DNA of 64,000 nucleotides from Pedobacter ginsengisoli (GCF_002736205.1 NZ_CP024091.1:2108001-2172000); one strand, 5' to 3'. Shown: positions 26,487-35,376, counted from the first letter of the stretch. The notes: generated from the letters alone by a model not told the origin. Made by a program: numbers and translations.

Positions 26487-26494
26487 CAAATATA
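26487..26494 (-). promoter_or_regulatory. -7 box of the histone-like gene
   Basis: TATATTTG on the minus strand matches TAnnTTTG; transcription should begin near 26480, 18 nt before the chosen ATG, which excludes the upstream ATG at 26519. Confidence 0.5.
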
Positions 26495-26623
26495 TATTAT
26501 TTTGGAAATAAACGCGCATAACTTCACTTCTATTGCACTTTTTGTACCCGGCCTTCTTTTTTTTAAAACCTTTTATAAGCTTACAGGTTATTTTTTAAGG
26601 GAGCTTACACAAATGATTATGCT

Positions 26624-26995
26624 ATGACCAAACTTATACATGTTGTTGAGGATGACGAAGATATCCGTTTTATAGTTGAATACCTATTGACAGAAGCAGG
26701 TTATGAGGTTACTACTTCGGGCAGTGCAAAAGATTTTTTTGAAAAAATAGCCATTCAGCTACCTGAATTGATACTTTTAGATGTAATGTTGCCCGATGGC
26801 AATGGTATAAATATTTGCAGAACTCTAAAATCAGATACAAGAACCGGGCATATTTCTATCATAATTATGTCGTCCCATGCTGCCGAAAGAGCGGTTTTAG
26901 AAGAAGCCTGTGCCGATGGTTTTATCAGTAAACCTTTTGATCTGGACCACATGCTCAGCTTCGTTAAACAGGTTTTAAACAACCGTGATGAATAG
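26624..26995 (+). CDS. Stand-alone response regulator receiver
   Basis: A 123-residue CheY-like receiver without an output domain. The acidic pair Asp10/Asp11 (VEDDED), the phospho-acceptor Asp53 (LLDVMLPDG), a Ser in MSSHA and Lys near 103 (FISKPFD) are all in place, so it should be phosphorylatable. No histidine kinase is nearby, and the flanking genes (histone-like protein, toxin-antitoxin pair) give no hint of a partner. It may act by protein contact, as Spo0F or DivK do. Confidence 0.9.
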   Translation: MTKLIHVVEDDEDIRFIVEYLLTEAGYEVTTSGSAKDFFEKIAIQLPELILLDVMLPDGNGINICRTLKSDTRTGHISIIIMSSHAAERAVLEEACADGFISKPFDLDHMLSFVKQVLNNRDE

Positions 26996-27010
26996 CAGCA
27001 AAAACAAACT

Positions 27011-27051
27011 GGAAAAAATTCCATAAATAATAGAAAAAATTCCTATATTTG
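27011..27051 (+). promoter_or_regulatory. Toxin-antitoxin promoter with two direct operator repeats
   Basis: GGAAAAAATTCC (27011-27022) and AGAAAAAATTCC (27032-27043) match at 11 of 12 bases and lie 21 bp apart, two helical turns; each is near-palindromic. A -7 box TATATTTG (27044-27051) follows at once, so bound antitoxin would cover the -33 region. Confidence 0.6.
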
Positions 27052-27073
27052 TTTTGTATTAGATAAAAGCATT

Positions 27074-27538
27074 ATGGCAACTACTCCAAAACCATATAAA
27101 ACAAAATCAAAAGTACCTGTTGTTTCAGAGAGCGCGGTTATTGCGTCTTATCAGTCGCTGTATGGCAATCCAATAAGCGTACTTACCAATTCTAAAAACG
27201 GATTATCGGCAAAAGCCGCTCTTGATTTTCTTAATCTTTCAGGTTTTACCAAAGAAGAATTTCAGGATACTTTTAAAACTAATGTAAAAACTATACAAAA
27301 CTACGTTTCAAACTCATCAAAATTAGATGCTGCTTTAAGTGAAAAGCTTTTAAAATCGTTTTCTCTTTTTGATAAAGGCATTGAAATTTTTGGGTCTGCC
27401 AAGCTTTTTCATCAGTGGCTAAACACTCCTTCGTACGGCCTTGGCAACCAAACCCCTTTTGATCTTATGGATACCATTACCGGCATTACCCTAATTGAAG
27501 AAGAACTGATAAGAATTGAATACGGTGATTTAGCTTAA
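27074..27538 (+). CDS. Antitoxin, Xre/MbcA/ParS-type (DUF2384)
   Basis: A 154-residue antitoxin. Residues about 40-95 form an Xre-like helix bundle (LSGFTKEEFQDTFKTNVKTI), and about 105-154 the toxin-binding DUF2384 domain with FHQWLNTPSYGLGNQTPF and IEEELIRIEYGDLA. It should neutralise the RES toxin encoded 2 nt downstream and repress the operon through the repeated operator just upstream. Length and domain order are standard for RES-linked antitoxins. Confidence 0.9.
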   Translation: MATTPKPYKTKSKVPVVSESAVIASYQSLYGNPISVLTNSKNGLSAKAALDFLNLSGFTKEEFQDTFKTNVKTIQNYVSNSSKLDAALSEKLLKSFSLFDKGIEIFGSAKLFHQWLNTPSYGLGNQTPFDLMDTITGITLIEEELIRIEYGDLA

Positions 27539-27540
27539 TT

Positions 27541-27990
27541 ATGCACGTATTTCGAATTGCATTAGCTAAATATGCATCTAAATTATTTGCTTCGGGCAGA
27601 GCCGCCCGCTGGAATCCTAATGATGTAGAAGTAATATACAGCGCAGGCTCCCGCTCACTTGCCTGCCTGGAAAATGTTGTCCACAGAAATCAGATAGGGC
27701 TAAACCAATCGTTTCAGGTAATGACTATAGAAATTCCAGACGACATAAGAATTATAACCGTAGATATTAAAAAACTACCTGCTAACTGGATTGAATACCA
27801 CAACATCCCTTTAACTCAAAAAATTGGAGAAGACTGGATCAGCGAATGCAAATCCGCCATTTTAAAAGTCCCCTCTTCTATCATCATAGCAGAATACAAT
27901 TACCTGATAAACCCCAATCATCAGGATTTTAAATCAATAAAATTATTAAAATCGGAACCTTTTGTTTTTGACAGAAGAATAAAAAGCTAA
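27541..27990 (+). CDS. RES-domain toxin
   Basis: A 149-residue RES protein with conserved Arg23 (AARWNP), Tyr33 (VIYSAGSRSLACLE) and Glu44, corresponding to the catalytic Arg/Tyr/Glu of characterised RES toxins, plus VPSS and NYLINPNHQDF near the C-terminus. Known members (MbcT, Res of Photorhabdus) degrade or phosphorolyse NAD, and some modify PRPP synthetase, arresting growth. It begins 2 nt after the antitoxin stop. The frame is intact, so the pair is probably active. Confidence 0.92.
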   Translation: MHVFRIALAKYASKLFASGRAARWNPNDVEVIYSAGSRSLACLENVVHRNQIGLNQSFQVMTIEIPDDIRIITVDIKKLPANWIEYHNIPLTQKIGEDWISECKSAILKVPSSIIIAEYNYLINPNHQDFKSIKLLKSEPFVFDRRIKS

Positions 27991-28025
27991 TAACTGATGC
28001 TAAGCTGTCTTTATGGTTACAGTAA

Positions 28026-28128
28026 ATTGCCTGTCAATTAGTAAAGCCTTGATAGGGCGTTGATTAGGCTTTAGCCCTACCAAGGCCCTACGAAAGCCCT
28101 ACTAACGCTCTGCCAATGCCCCGGCACC
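28026..28128. repeat. Inverted array of 11-bp repeat units
   Basis: Reading plus from 28074, units of exactly 11 bp follow each other: GCCCTACCAAG, GCCCTACGAAA, GCCCTACTAAC, GCTCTGCCAAT, GCCCCGGCACC. Reading minus from 28069, the same unit type runs the other way: GCCTAATCAAC, GCCCTATCAAG, GCTTTACTAAT, then a decayed TGACAGGCAAT. The two halves face apart from a 4-bp centre TTTA (28070-28073) and could fold as a long imperfect hairpin. The period is not a multiple of three, so it is not coding repetition. It stands out as GC-rich in AT-rich surroundings, just after the RES toxin gene. Confidence 0.75.
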
Positions 28129-28245
28129 CGAAAGTGTCTGTCTTACCCTATTGCATCAAAGTAGTAAGTAAATTCAGGATCATTTTTTAATGTAAAAACC
28201 GATTTTCTTTTGAAATGAGGAAAAAGGTGTCGACATTAGCGATTC

Positions 28246-28395
28246 ATGAATTACAAAAAGAACATACAAAAAGCTATTATTGATGCCTACAACAGGCACC
28301 AATTGCATGCGTATGCGCTTTTTAAGAGGTTTTTTAGAGAAAACTATCCTTTCGGTTTTAGTTTTCAAACCACAAGCAAGGACTTTATTAATTAA
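28246..28395 (+). CDS. Possible small protein, 49 residues
   Basis: An ATG at 28246 gives a 49-residue frame rich in aromatic and basic residues, with HQLHAYALFKRFFRENYPFG in the middle. The upstream in-frame codon TAG at 28237 fixes this as the first start. A terminator-like hairpin begins 2 nt after the stop. No family is recognised, and an overlapping 22-codon frame starts at 28215, so coding status is uncertain. Confidence 0.35.
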   Translation: MNYKKNIQKAIIDAYNRHQLHAYALFKRFFRENYPFGFSFQTTSKDFIN

Positions 28396-28396
28396 G

Positions 28397-28433
28397 CCCC
28401 GTATCATTTCGATTTTCTTTTTTCGATGCGGGG
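28397..28433 (+). terminator. Hairpin after the small ORF
   Basis: CCCCGTATC (28397-28405) pairs with GATGCGGGG (28425-28433), eight Watson-Crick pairs and one G-U, around a T-rich loop. There is no long T run after it, so it is a weak terminator candidate. Confidence 0.4.
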
Positions 28434-28566
28434 GTTAAAAGCACCTGTTACAAATCTGCTTTTTCTCATTTTTCAATTTTAATGCCTTTTCAGCAGCAGC
28501 CTGAATTGCGTATTTAACTTTTTGAAAAAAAAACAACAAATATTAATTCACAACACATTTAAGATC

Positions 28567-28944
28567 ATGGAAACTAAATCATTATCATTATCAAAAAGCG
28601 ACTTTAAATTACTAAAAGAACATTTAGAAAAATCAAATATGAGTGCTTACAACAAAGAAAAGCTAAGCAACGAATTAAAAGAAGCCACTATATATTCAGA
28701 AGAAGAACTTCCTTCGGATGTAGTTTGTTTAAAATCTGAAGCTCGTATAGCAAACACTAAAACTGGTCAGGAATTTACCTTTAAACTTGTAATGCCAGAA
28801 GAGGCTAACATTAAAGTTCAAAAAGTATCTGTATTTGCACCAATAGGAATTGCATTATTCGGTTACAGAACAAATGACATTATAACCTGGGAAATGCCCG
28901 ACGGCTTACAGGAATTTAAAATACTATCAGTAAACAGGATGTAG
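28567..28944 (+). CDS. GreA/GreB-family factor, Rnk-like
   Basis: A 125-residue protein whose C-terminal half (about 65-125) is the FKBP-like domain of GreA/GreB/Rnk, with TFKLVMPEEANI, VFAPIGIALFGYRTND and WEMPDGLQEFKI. The N-terminal part is a short helical hairpin, too short for the full GreA coiled coil, so it resembles Rnk, which binds RNA polymerase without cleavage stimulation. The ATG at 28567 replaces an upstream TTG frame. Its partner is RNA polymerase by family; the effect is unknown. Confidence 0.8.
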   Translation: METKSLSLSKSDFKLLKEHLEKSNMSAYNKEKLSNELKEATIYSEEELPSDVVCLKSEARIANTKTGQEFTFKLVMPEEANIKVQKVSVFAPIGIALFGYRTNDIITWEMPDGLQEFKILSVNRM

Positions 28945-28948
28945 TTAA

Positions 28949-29719
28949 CTACCCTCTGCCTGCCATTGTTATCATCCTATGAGCCAGATCTTTTCCAAGA
29001 AACCTGTCTATAATACCATGAACAACATATAGTATTGGGGTCATTAAAATAGCTACTACAAACTTATAGGTGTAATTTACAAGACCTATGGCTGCAACCA
29101 TTTGCCAGCTCCAGTGGTACTGAGGATTAAGGTAAAAGGCAATAAAGATAACTACAAAACTATCAATACATTGCGACACTAATGTTGAACCGGTGGCACG
29201 TAACCACAAGGCTTTGTCGCCGGTAATTTTCTTAATTTTATGAAAAATAAGCACATCAGCAATCTGCCCTACAAGAAAAGCAACTATAGACCCTACTATG
29301 ATCCACATACCTTGCCCAAATATACCGGCAAAGGCATTGTTCATATTTAAGGGCTGGCCGTTAATGTTTTGGGTAACCCAAAAATCGGATGGTTGCAGAT
29401 GCATAGCCCCACCCACAACAATAAACGCATATGCTATTAAAATGGCTGTTAAAATTGACAAATAACGAACTTGCTTTACCCCGAAATACTCATTAATAAT
29501 ATCTGTCATGATAAATATAATGGGCCAGGTTAGAACTCCTGCCGACATATTATACGAAAGATTGGGTACGCCCAGTAAATTAATATTAAACTTTTCGATA
29601 CCAAGTGTACCTTCTACTGTAAATATCTTTACCCCAATAAACTCTGAGAGTATGGCATTTGCCACAAAGAAGCTTCCTAAAATAAGCAGTAACCTGCTCT
29701 CTTTTGTTTTAAAAGTCAT
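28949..29719 (-). CDS. yhhQ: Queuosine precursor transporter (YhhQ/VUT family)
   Basis: A 256-residue inner-membrane protein with about six helices. VUT-family motifs are present: LSEFIGVKIF (about 24-33), SAGVLTWPIIFIMTDIINEYFG (about 59-80, with the conserved Asp and Glu) and GQIADVLIFH (about 151-160). E. coli YhhQ imports preQ0 and preQ1 for queuosine synthesis. A queE gene for de novo precursor synthesis lies 8 kb away, so this organism may both make and salvage the precursor. It converges on the Rnk-like gene with a 4-nt gap. Confidence 0.9.
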   Translation of the reverse strand: MTFKTKESRLLLILGSFFVANAILSEFIGVKIFTVEGTLGIEKFNINLLGVPNLSYNMSAGVLTWPIIFIMTDIINEYFGVKQVRYLSILTAILIAYAFIVVGGAMHLQPSDFWVTQNINGQPLNMNNAFAGIFGQGMWIIVGSIVAFLVGQIADVLIFHKIKKITGDKALWLRATGSTLVSQCIDSFVVIFIAFYLNPQYHWSWQMVAAIGLVNYTYKFVVAILMTPILYVVHGIIDRFLGKDLAHRMITMAGRG

Positions 29720-29786
29720 AGCAGGTTGAAATTATTAAATAATTCTGATATAACGGGATAAATATTATTTCTATTTTCGCTTAAAC

Positions 29787-30932
29787 ATGATCTCAATACA
29801 TTCCAAATTACCAACAGTTGGCACCACTATTTTTACAGTGATGTCTAAACTAGCTGAAGAACACAATGCTATAAATCTATCGCAAGGATTTCCCGATTAC
29901 GAATGCGACCCTAAACTGATAGATTTTGTAACTGATGCAATGAAGAAGGGCTTTAATCAATATGCACCAATGCCCGGATTACAATCTCTAAGGGAACTTA
30001 TCGCAGAAAAAGCAAACACGCTTTATAATGCTGATTATAACCCGGATACTGAGGTTACTGTTACCGCTGGTGGTACACAGGCCATTTTTACAGCATTATC
30101 TTCGTGCATTACCGCTGGCGATGAAGTGATTATTTTTGAACCGGCTTATGACTCTTATGCTCCTGCAATTAAATTATTGGGCGGACTGGTAAAACCTTAC
30201 GAGATGGCACCGCCTGATTATGATATTGATTGGGAAATGGTAAAGAAACTCTTTACTGCTAATACAAAAATGATCATTTTAAATAGTCCTCAAAACCCTA
30301 CGGGTAGCATTTTAAAAGAAAAGGACATTAAAGCACTCATTAAATTAACAAAGAATACTGATATACTTATTTTAAGTGATGAGGTATATGAGCATATCAT
30401 ATTTGATGGCAAAAAACATCATAGTATTGCACTGTATCCTGAACTAAGAGACAGAAGTTTTATTGTGGCGTCTTTTGGTAAATTACTGCATACAACCGGC
30501 TGGAAATTAGGCTACTGCCTTGCTCCTGCAAATTTAACAAAGGAATTTAGAAAAGTACACCAATTCAATGTTTTTAGTGTAAATACGCCTATGCAGGTTG
30601 GTGTTGCAAATTACCTTAAAGCCCCTGAAACATACATAGGCTTATCTGATTTTTTCCAGGAAAAGCGGGATTTCTTCCGTTCATTACTTGGAGAAACTAA
30701 ATTTAAATTATTACCTTGTCATGGCTCTTATTTTCAATGTGTTAGCTATGCGCACTTGAATGACGAAAAAGATACGGATATGGCACAACAGCTTGTGAGG
30801 GAAAATGGAGTAGCAAGCATACCAGTTTCAGCCTTCTATGTTAAAAAAACAGATCATAAGGTATTACGTTTTTGTTTTGCTAAAAAACACGAAACATTGG
30901 AAAAAGCCGTTGAAGGACTAATGAAATTATAA
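29787..30932 (+). CDS. ybdL: Methionine (aromatic/glutamine) aminotransferase, YbdL-like
   Basis: A 381-residue class I PLP aminotransferase. The substrate-loop start LSQGFPDYECDP (31-42), NSPQNPTGS (166-174), the Asp of LILSDEVYEHI (about 198) and PLP Lys232 in SFGKLLHTTGWKLGY match YbdL and the Bacteroidota enzyme that transaminates 4-methylthio-2-oxobutyrate with glutamine as donor. The omega-amidase gene follows 24 nt downstream; together they regenerate methionine and remove 2-oxoglutaramate. Confidence 0.9.
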   Translation: MISIHSKLPTVGTTIFTVMSKLAEEHNAINLSQGFPDYECDPKLIDFVTDAMKKGFNQYAPMPGLQSLRELIAEKANTLYNADYNPDTEVTVTAGGTQAIFTALSSCITAGDEVIIFEPAYDSYAPAIKLLGGLVKPYEMAPPDYDIDWEMVKKLFTANTKMIILNSPQNPTGSILKEKDIKALIKLTKNTDILILSDEVYEHIIFDGKKHHSIALYPELRDRSFIVASFGKLLHTTGWKLGYCLAPANLTKEFRKVHQFNVFSVNTPMQVGVANYLKAPETYIGLSDFFQEKRDFFRSLLGETKFKLLPCHGSYFQCVSYAHLNDEKDTDMAQQLVRENGVASIPVSAFYVKKTDHKVLRFCFAKKHETLEKAVEGLMKL

Positions 30933-30956
30933 TTTACATCCCTTTAAATTAGAATA

Positions 30957-31760
30957 ATGGATCAACCAAATTACCTGAACATTAGCAATCTCAAAATTAC
31001 AATTTATCAGGCATATCTATTTTGGGAAAACATAGATAAAAACTTGCAGAATCTTGCCCTCCGGTTATCAATGGGGATAAAAGAAAAAACTGATCTGATC
31101 ATACTTCCCGAGATGTTTAATACAGGTTTTAGCATGAATGCTCCTGCGCTTGCCGAAGAGATGAACGGAAAAACAATGCAGTGGATGGCCCAAACTGCCG
31201 AAAAATATGAATGTGTTGTAACAGGAAGTTTAATTATAAAAGAAAATAATAAATATTATAACCGTTTAATATGGATGCTGCCAGATGGTACTTTTAGCCA
31301 TTACGATAAGCGCCACCTTTTTGGCTTAGGCGATGAAGATGAAAATTATACAGCTGGGAGCGACAAGGTAATTGTTGATCTGAAAGGCTGGAAAATACGT
31401 TTGGCAATTTGCTATGATCTTCGTTTCCCTGTATGGTTGCGCAACCAGAATGCCGAATATGATATATTATTATTAATTGCCAGCTGGCCTGATAAAAGAT
31501 CGAGCCATTGGAATGCACTTATTCCTGCCCGTGCCATTGAAAACCAAAGTTATGTGATTGGCGCAAACAGGGTTGGACATGATGGAAAAGAAGTTTACCA
31601 CAGCGGCCACTCGCAATGTATTGACCCGATGGGAAAAACTGTTTATTACAAACCCGAAGATGAAGACTTATATACCTTTAGTATAGGTTACGAAGAATTG
31701 GTTAAAACCCGCCGTAGCTTTCCTTTTTTAAGGGATGCTGATAATTTTAAAATTATTTAG
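30957..31760 (+). CDS. yafV: Omega-amidase (nitrilase family, YafV-like)
   Basis: A 267-residue carbon-nitrogen hydrolase with the Glu-Lys-Cys triad: Glu52 (PEMFNTGFSM), Lys118 (YDKRHLFGLGDE) and Cys152 (AICYDLRFPVW). The motif after the Lys is diagnostic of YafV/Nit2 omega-amidases, which hydrolyse 2-oxoglutaramate or 2-oxosuccinamate made by glutamine or asparagine transaminases. Its position 24 nt after the YbdL-like gene makes this pairing convincing. Confidence 0.92.
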   Translation: MDQPNYLNISNLKITIYQAYLFWENIDKNLQNLALRLSMGIKEKTDLIILPEMFNTGFSMNAPALAEEMNGKTMQWMAQTAEKYECVVTGSLIIKENNKYYNRLIWMLPDGTFSHYDKRHLFGLGDEDENYTAGSDKVIVDLKGWKIRLAICYDLRFPVWLRNQNAEYDILLLIASWPDKRSSHWNALIPARAIENQSYVIGANRVGHDGKEVYHSGHSQCIDPMGKTVYYKPEDEDLYTFSIGYEELVKTRRSFPFLRDADNFKII

Positions 31761-31776
31761 TTACTTTAACCCTACA

Positions 31777-32811
31777 ATGTTTAATCGTAGAAAATTCATA
31801 AAAACAACTGCAATATCGGCCTCCCTTCTTGCGGTAAATAAAAGTAGTATAGCTGAAATAGTTCCGGCTAAATCGGCCTCGGTTGATGTTAAACCTATCG
31901 TAATCTCTACCTGGGATTTTGGAATTGCAGCCAATCAGGCAGCATGGAAAGTTCTATCATCCGGTGGCAGGGCTTTAGATGCAGTTGAACAGGGTGTGCA
32001 TGTACCCGAAGCTGATCCAAAAAATCAATCAGTAGGTTATGGTGGCTTGCCCGACAGAGACGGACACGTTACTCTTGATGCCTGTATTATGGACGAAATG
32101 GGTAACTGTGGTTCTGTAGCTGGTTTGGAGCATATTATGCACCCTATATCTGTTGCAAGGTTGGTTATGGAAAAAACCCCGCATGTAATGCTGGTTGGCG
32201 ATGGTGCCCTTCAATTTGCTTTAGAAAACGGTTTTAAAAAAGAAAACCTACTTACCAAAGAAAGTGAGAAGGCTTGGAAAGAATGGCTTAAAACGGCAAA
32301 ATATGCTCCGGTAATGAACATAGAGAACAAGCTTTATAAAAAAGCTGCTCCAACTAAATTACCCGGAAATCAGTACAATCACGATACTATAGGTATGCTT
32401 GCTATTGATGCAAAAGGAAATATTTCTGGCGCTTGCACAACCAGTGGAATGGCTTATAAACTGCATGGACGTGTAGGCGACAGCCCTATAATTGGTGCTG
32501 GTTTATATGTAGACAATGAAATTGGTGGTGCTACTTCTACCGGAGTTGGCGAAGAAGTGATCCGTAATGTTGGAAGTTTTCTTGTTGTAGAGCTAATGCG
32601 ACAGGGCTATTCACCAGAAGATGCCTGCAAAGAAGCGGTAATGAGAATCATTAAAAAGAAACCTGAAACTGCAAAAAATATACAGGTAGGCTTCCTTGCC
32701 ATCAATAAAAAAGGAGAATATGGTGCTTATGCAATTCAGCAGGGCTTTAGTTATGCCGTTTGTACTGAGCAGAAAAACGACCTTTTAATTCCTGGAAAAA
32801 GTTATTATTAG
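31777..32811 (+). CDS. Glycosylasparaginase (N4-(beta-N-acetylglucosaminyl)-L-asparaginase)
   Basis: A 344-residue Ntn hydrolase with a twin-arginine export signal (RRKFIK at residues 4-9, then a hydrophobic stretch). Self-cleavage would occur before Thr204 in NHDTIGML, which becomes the N-terminal nucleophile of the beta chain; GRVGDSP and GVGEEVIR line the active site. The start ATG at 31777 removes a 14-residue overlap with the amidase and exposes the Tat motif. It is related to the well-studied Elizabethkingia enzyme that cuts GlcNAc-Asn from glycoproteins. CutC follows 3 nt later. Confidence 0.93.
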   Translation: MFNRRKFIKTTAISASLLAVNKSSIAEIVPAKSASVDVKPIVISTWDFGIAANQAAWKVLSSGGRALDAVEQGVHVPEADPKNQSVGYGGLPDRDGHVTLDACIMDEMGNCGSVAGLEHIMHPISVARLVMEKTPHVMLVGDGALQFALENGFKKENLLTKESEKAWKEWLKTAKYAPVMNIENKLYKKAAPTKLPGNQYNHDTIGMLAIDAKGNISGACTTSGMAYKLHGRVGDSPIIGAGLYVDNEIGGATSTGVGEEVIRNVGSFLVVELMRQGYSPEDACKEAVMRIIKKKPETAKNIQVGFLAINKKGEYGAYAIQQGFSYAVCTEQKNDLLIPGKSYY

Positions 32812-32814
32812 CAT

Positions 32815-33555
32815 ATGGTAAATATGGAGGTTTGCGCCAATTCTGTAAGATCTGCTCTTGCAGCTCAGGAAGGTGGTGCAATTAGGGTTGAGTTATGCGA
32901 TAATTTACCTGAAGGTGGTACAACACCAAGTTATTCAACAATCGCTTTGGCAAAAAAGATGTTGTCAATAAAGGTATATCCTATTATACGGCCACGTGGC
33001 GGTGATTTTTTATACTCTGATTTGGAGTTTAATTTAATGAAAGATGATATAAAAATCTGTAAATCATTAAACTGCGACGGTGTTGTTATTGGCATTTTAA
33101 AGGCAGATGGAAGTGTGGATAAGGAAAGATGTGCTGAGCTTATTGCTGAAGCTAAACCTATGCCTGTAACATTTCACAGAGCGTTTGATATGAGTAATGA
33201 CATGGAAAAGGCTTTAGAGGATATTATTGAACTTGGATGTGAGCGAATTCTTACTTCTGGCGGTGAAGCCTCGGCAATTAAGGGAGCAGATATGCTTGCC
33301 AGATTAATTAAACAGGCTGATGGAAGAATCATTATTATGCCAGGTGCAGGGGTTTCGGCAGCAAATATTGCCGATATTATTAAACTAACAGGTGCCAAAG
33401 AATTTCATGCTTCTGCAAGGCATGCAGTAAAGAGTGAAATGCAGTTTAGAAACCCAAGATTGAGCATGGGAAGTGTGGCTGATGAATTTAGTTACGATCT
33501 TACTGATAGTGAGACAGTAAAAAATTTAATCTCGCTAGCTAACAAACCTGCATAA
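32815..33555 (+). CDS. cutC: CutC-family protein
   Basis: A 246-residue TIM-barrel protein with CutC signatures MEVCANSVRSALAA, RVELCDNLPEGGTTPS (24-39), RPRGGDFLYSD (about 60-70), MPVTFHRAFDMS (about 117-128) and MPGAGVSAAN (about 173-182). Named for copper homeostasis in E. coli, though that role has been questioned and the biochemical activity is not settled. It lies 3 nt after the glycosylasparaginase gene, suggesting cotranscription. Confidence 0.92.
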   Translation: MVNMEVCANSVRSALAAQEGGAIRVELCDNLPEGGTTPSYSTIALAKKMLSIKVYPIIRPRGGDFLYSDLEFNLMKDDIKICKSLNCDGVVIGILKADGSVDKERCAELIAEAKPMPVTFHRAFDMSNDMEKALEDIIELGCERILTSGGEASAIKGADMLARLIKQADGRIIIMPGAGVSAANIADIIKLTGAKEFHASARHAVKSEMQFRNPRLSMGSVADEFSYDLTDSETVKNLISLANKPA

Positions 33556-33572
33556 TAATCCGCTCAAAATCT

Positions 33573-33580
33573 TATCTTTG
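33573..33580 (+). promoter_or_regulatory. -7 box almost touching the lepA start codon
   Basis: TATCTTTG is a perfect TAnnTTTG. The lepA ATG begins 9 nt after it, so the predicted leader is only about 2-3 nt, close to leaderless. Confidence 0.5.
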
Positions 33581-33588
33581 CGCCACTG

Positions 33589-35376
33589 ATGAAGCATATA
33601 CGTAATTTTTGCATAATTGCACATATTGACCACGGGAAAAGCACCTTGGCTGACCGTTTATTGGAGTACACCGCGACGATTACTCAACGTGAATCGCAGG
33701 CCCAGTTATTGGATAACATGGACCTTGAGCGTGAGCGAGGCATAACTATTAAAAGTCATGCCATACAAATGAATTATAAGGTTGGTGATATTGAATATAA
33801 TTTTAACCTGATTGATACGCCCGGACACGTGGATTTTTCTTACGAAGTTTCGCGTTCTATAGCAGCTTGCGAAGGCGCACTGCTTATTGTTGATGCATCT
33901 CAGGGAATTCAGGCACAAACCATTTCAAATCTATACTTAGCTTTAGAGCACGATCTTGAAATTATCCCGATCCTAAATAAGATGGACTTACCAGGTGCAA
34001 TGCCTGAGGAAGTAAAAGACCAGATTATTGATTTGATTGGTTGCAAGCGTGAAGAGATTATCCCTGCATCAGGAAAAACTGGTATGGGTATCCCTGATAT
34101 CATTCAGGCGATTGTAGACCGTGTTCCTGCCCCTGTTGGCGACCCTGAAGCACCTTTACAGGCATTGATTTTTGACTCGGTTTTTAATCCGTTCAGAGGA
34201 ATTATTGCTTATTACAAAGTAGTAAACGGTGAAATTAAAAAAGGTGATAAAGTTAAATTCATTAACACAGGTAAACAATATATAGCAGACGAAGTTGGTA
34301 TCCTGAAACTGGATATGGCCCCGCGTAATGTAGTTAAAACCGGTGACGTTGGTTATATTATTTCAGGGATTAAAGAGGCCCGTGAAGTAAAAGTTGGTGA
34401 TACAATTACTACTGTAGACAGACCATCTTTAGAATCTATTCAAGGCTTTGAAGAGGTTAAACCAATGGTTTTTGCTGGAATCTATCCTGTTGATACTGAT
34501 GAGTTTGAAGAATTACGTGAGGCTATGCACAAATTGCAGCTTAATGATGCATCTATTGTGTTTGAGCCGGAAAGTTCTGCAGCTTTAGGTTTTGGTTTCC
34601 GTTGTGGTTTCTTAGGAATGCTACACATGGAAATTATACAGGAGCGTTTAGAGCGTGAATTTGGAATGACAGTTATTACAACTGTTCCCAACGTATCGTA
34701 TATTGCTTATACTACAAAAGGCGAGGAAGTTATTGTAAATAACCCTTCGGACTTACCAGATCCAAGCAAATTGGATTCTGTTGAAGAGCCTTTTATTAAA
34801 GCGAACATTATTACCAAGGCTGAATTTGTTGGCCCTGTAATGTCACTTTGTATTCAGAAAAGAGGGACTATTGTAAATCAATCTTACCTGACTTCTGATC
34901 GTGTAGAGCTTGTTTTTGAAATGCCTATGGGAGAAATTGTTTTTGACTTTTATGATAAGCTAAAAACGATTTCAAAAGGCTATGCTTCGTTTGACTACCA
35001 TCAGGTTGGTTATCGCAAATCGGACTTAGTGAGACTAGATATGTTGCTTAATGAAGAACCGGTTGATGCGTTATCGTCATTGATTCACCGCAGTAATGCA
35101 TACGATTTTGGAAAGAAAATCTGTGAAAAACTTAGAGAATTAATTCCACGTCAACAATTTGAAATTAAGATACAGGCATCTATTGGAGCAAAAGTTATCG
35201 CCCGCGAAACGCTAAGCGCTTTACGTAAAGATGTTACTGCTAAGTGTTACGGTGGTGATATTTCCCGCAAACGTAAGCTATTGGAAAAACAGAAACAAGG
35301 TAAAAAACGTATGCGCCAGGTAGGAAACGTGGAAATTCCGCAAACTGCATTTATGGCGGTATTGAAATTAGATTAA
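33589..35376 (+). CDS. lepA: Elongation factor 4 (ribosomal back-translocase)
   Basis: A 595-residue translational GTPase (E. coli 599). G motifs: AHIDHGKST (11-19), the switch II DTPGH (about 76-80) and NKMD (about 130-133). The EF4-specific C-terminal domain ends with [19 protein letters not shown] and [12 protein letters not shown]. It acts on the ribosome, affecting initiation and elongation under stress. The start is fixed by the conserved N-terminus [17 protein letters not shown]. The leader is nearly absent. Confidence 0.97.
   Translation: MKHIRNFCIIAHIDHGKSTLADRLLEYTATITQRESQAQLLDNMDLERERGITIKSHAIQMNYKVGDIEYNFNLIDTPGHVDFSYEVSRSIAACEGALLIVDASQGIQAQTISNLYLALEHDLEIIPILNKMDLPGAMPEEVKDQIIDLIGCKREEIIPASGKTGMGIPDIIQAIVDRVPAPVGDPEAPLQALIFDSVFNPFRGIIAYYKVVNGEIKKGDKVKFINTGKQYIADEVGILKLDMAPRNVVKTGDVGYIISGIKEAREVKVGDTITTVDRPSLESIQGFEEVKPMVFAGIYPVDTDEFEELREAMHKLQLNDASIVFEPESSAALGFGFRCGFLGMLHMEIIQERLEREFGMTVITTVPNVSYIAYTTKGEEVIVNNPSDLPDPSKLDSVEEPFIKANIITKAEFVGPVMSLCIQKRGTIVNQSYLTSDRVELVFEMPMGEIVFDFYDKLKTISKGYASFDYHQVGYRKSDLVRLDMLLNEEPVDALSSLIHRSNAYDFGKKICEKLRELIPRQQFEIKIQASIGAKVIARETLSALRKDVTAKCYGGDISRKRKLLEKQKQGKKRMRQVGNVEIPQTAFMAVLKLD

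Noticed and set aside
26463..26519. N-terminal 19-residue extension of the histone-like protein
   Set aside because: The -7 box at 26494-26487 lies within it, and the conserved family start is MEKFSK.
28180..28407. 75-codon frame on the minus strand
   Set aside because: It looks like the shadow of the small plus-strand frame, with no recognisable motif or start context.
28440..28540. Short minus-strand frame reading KVKYAIQAAAEKALKLKNEKK
   Set aside because: No ATG, only TTG codons after an upstream stop; the Lys/Ala-rich reading is expected from AT-rich DNA.
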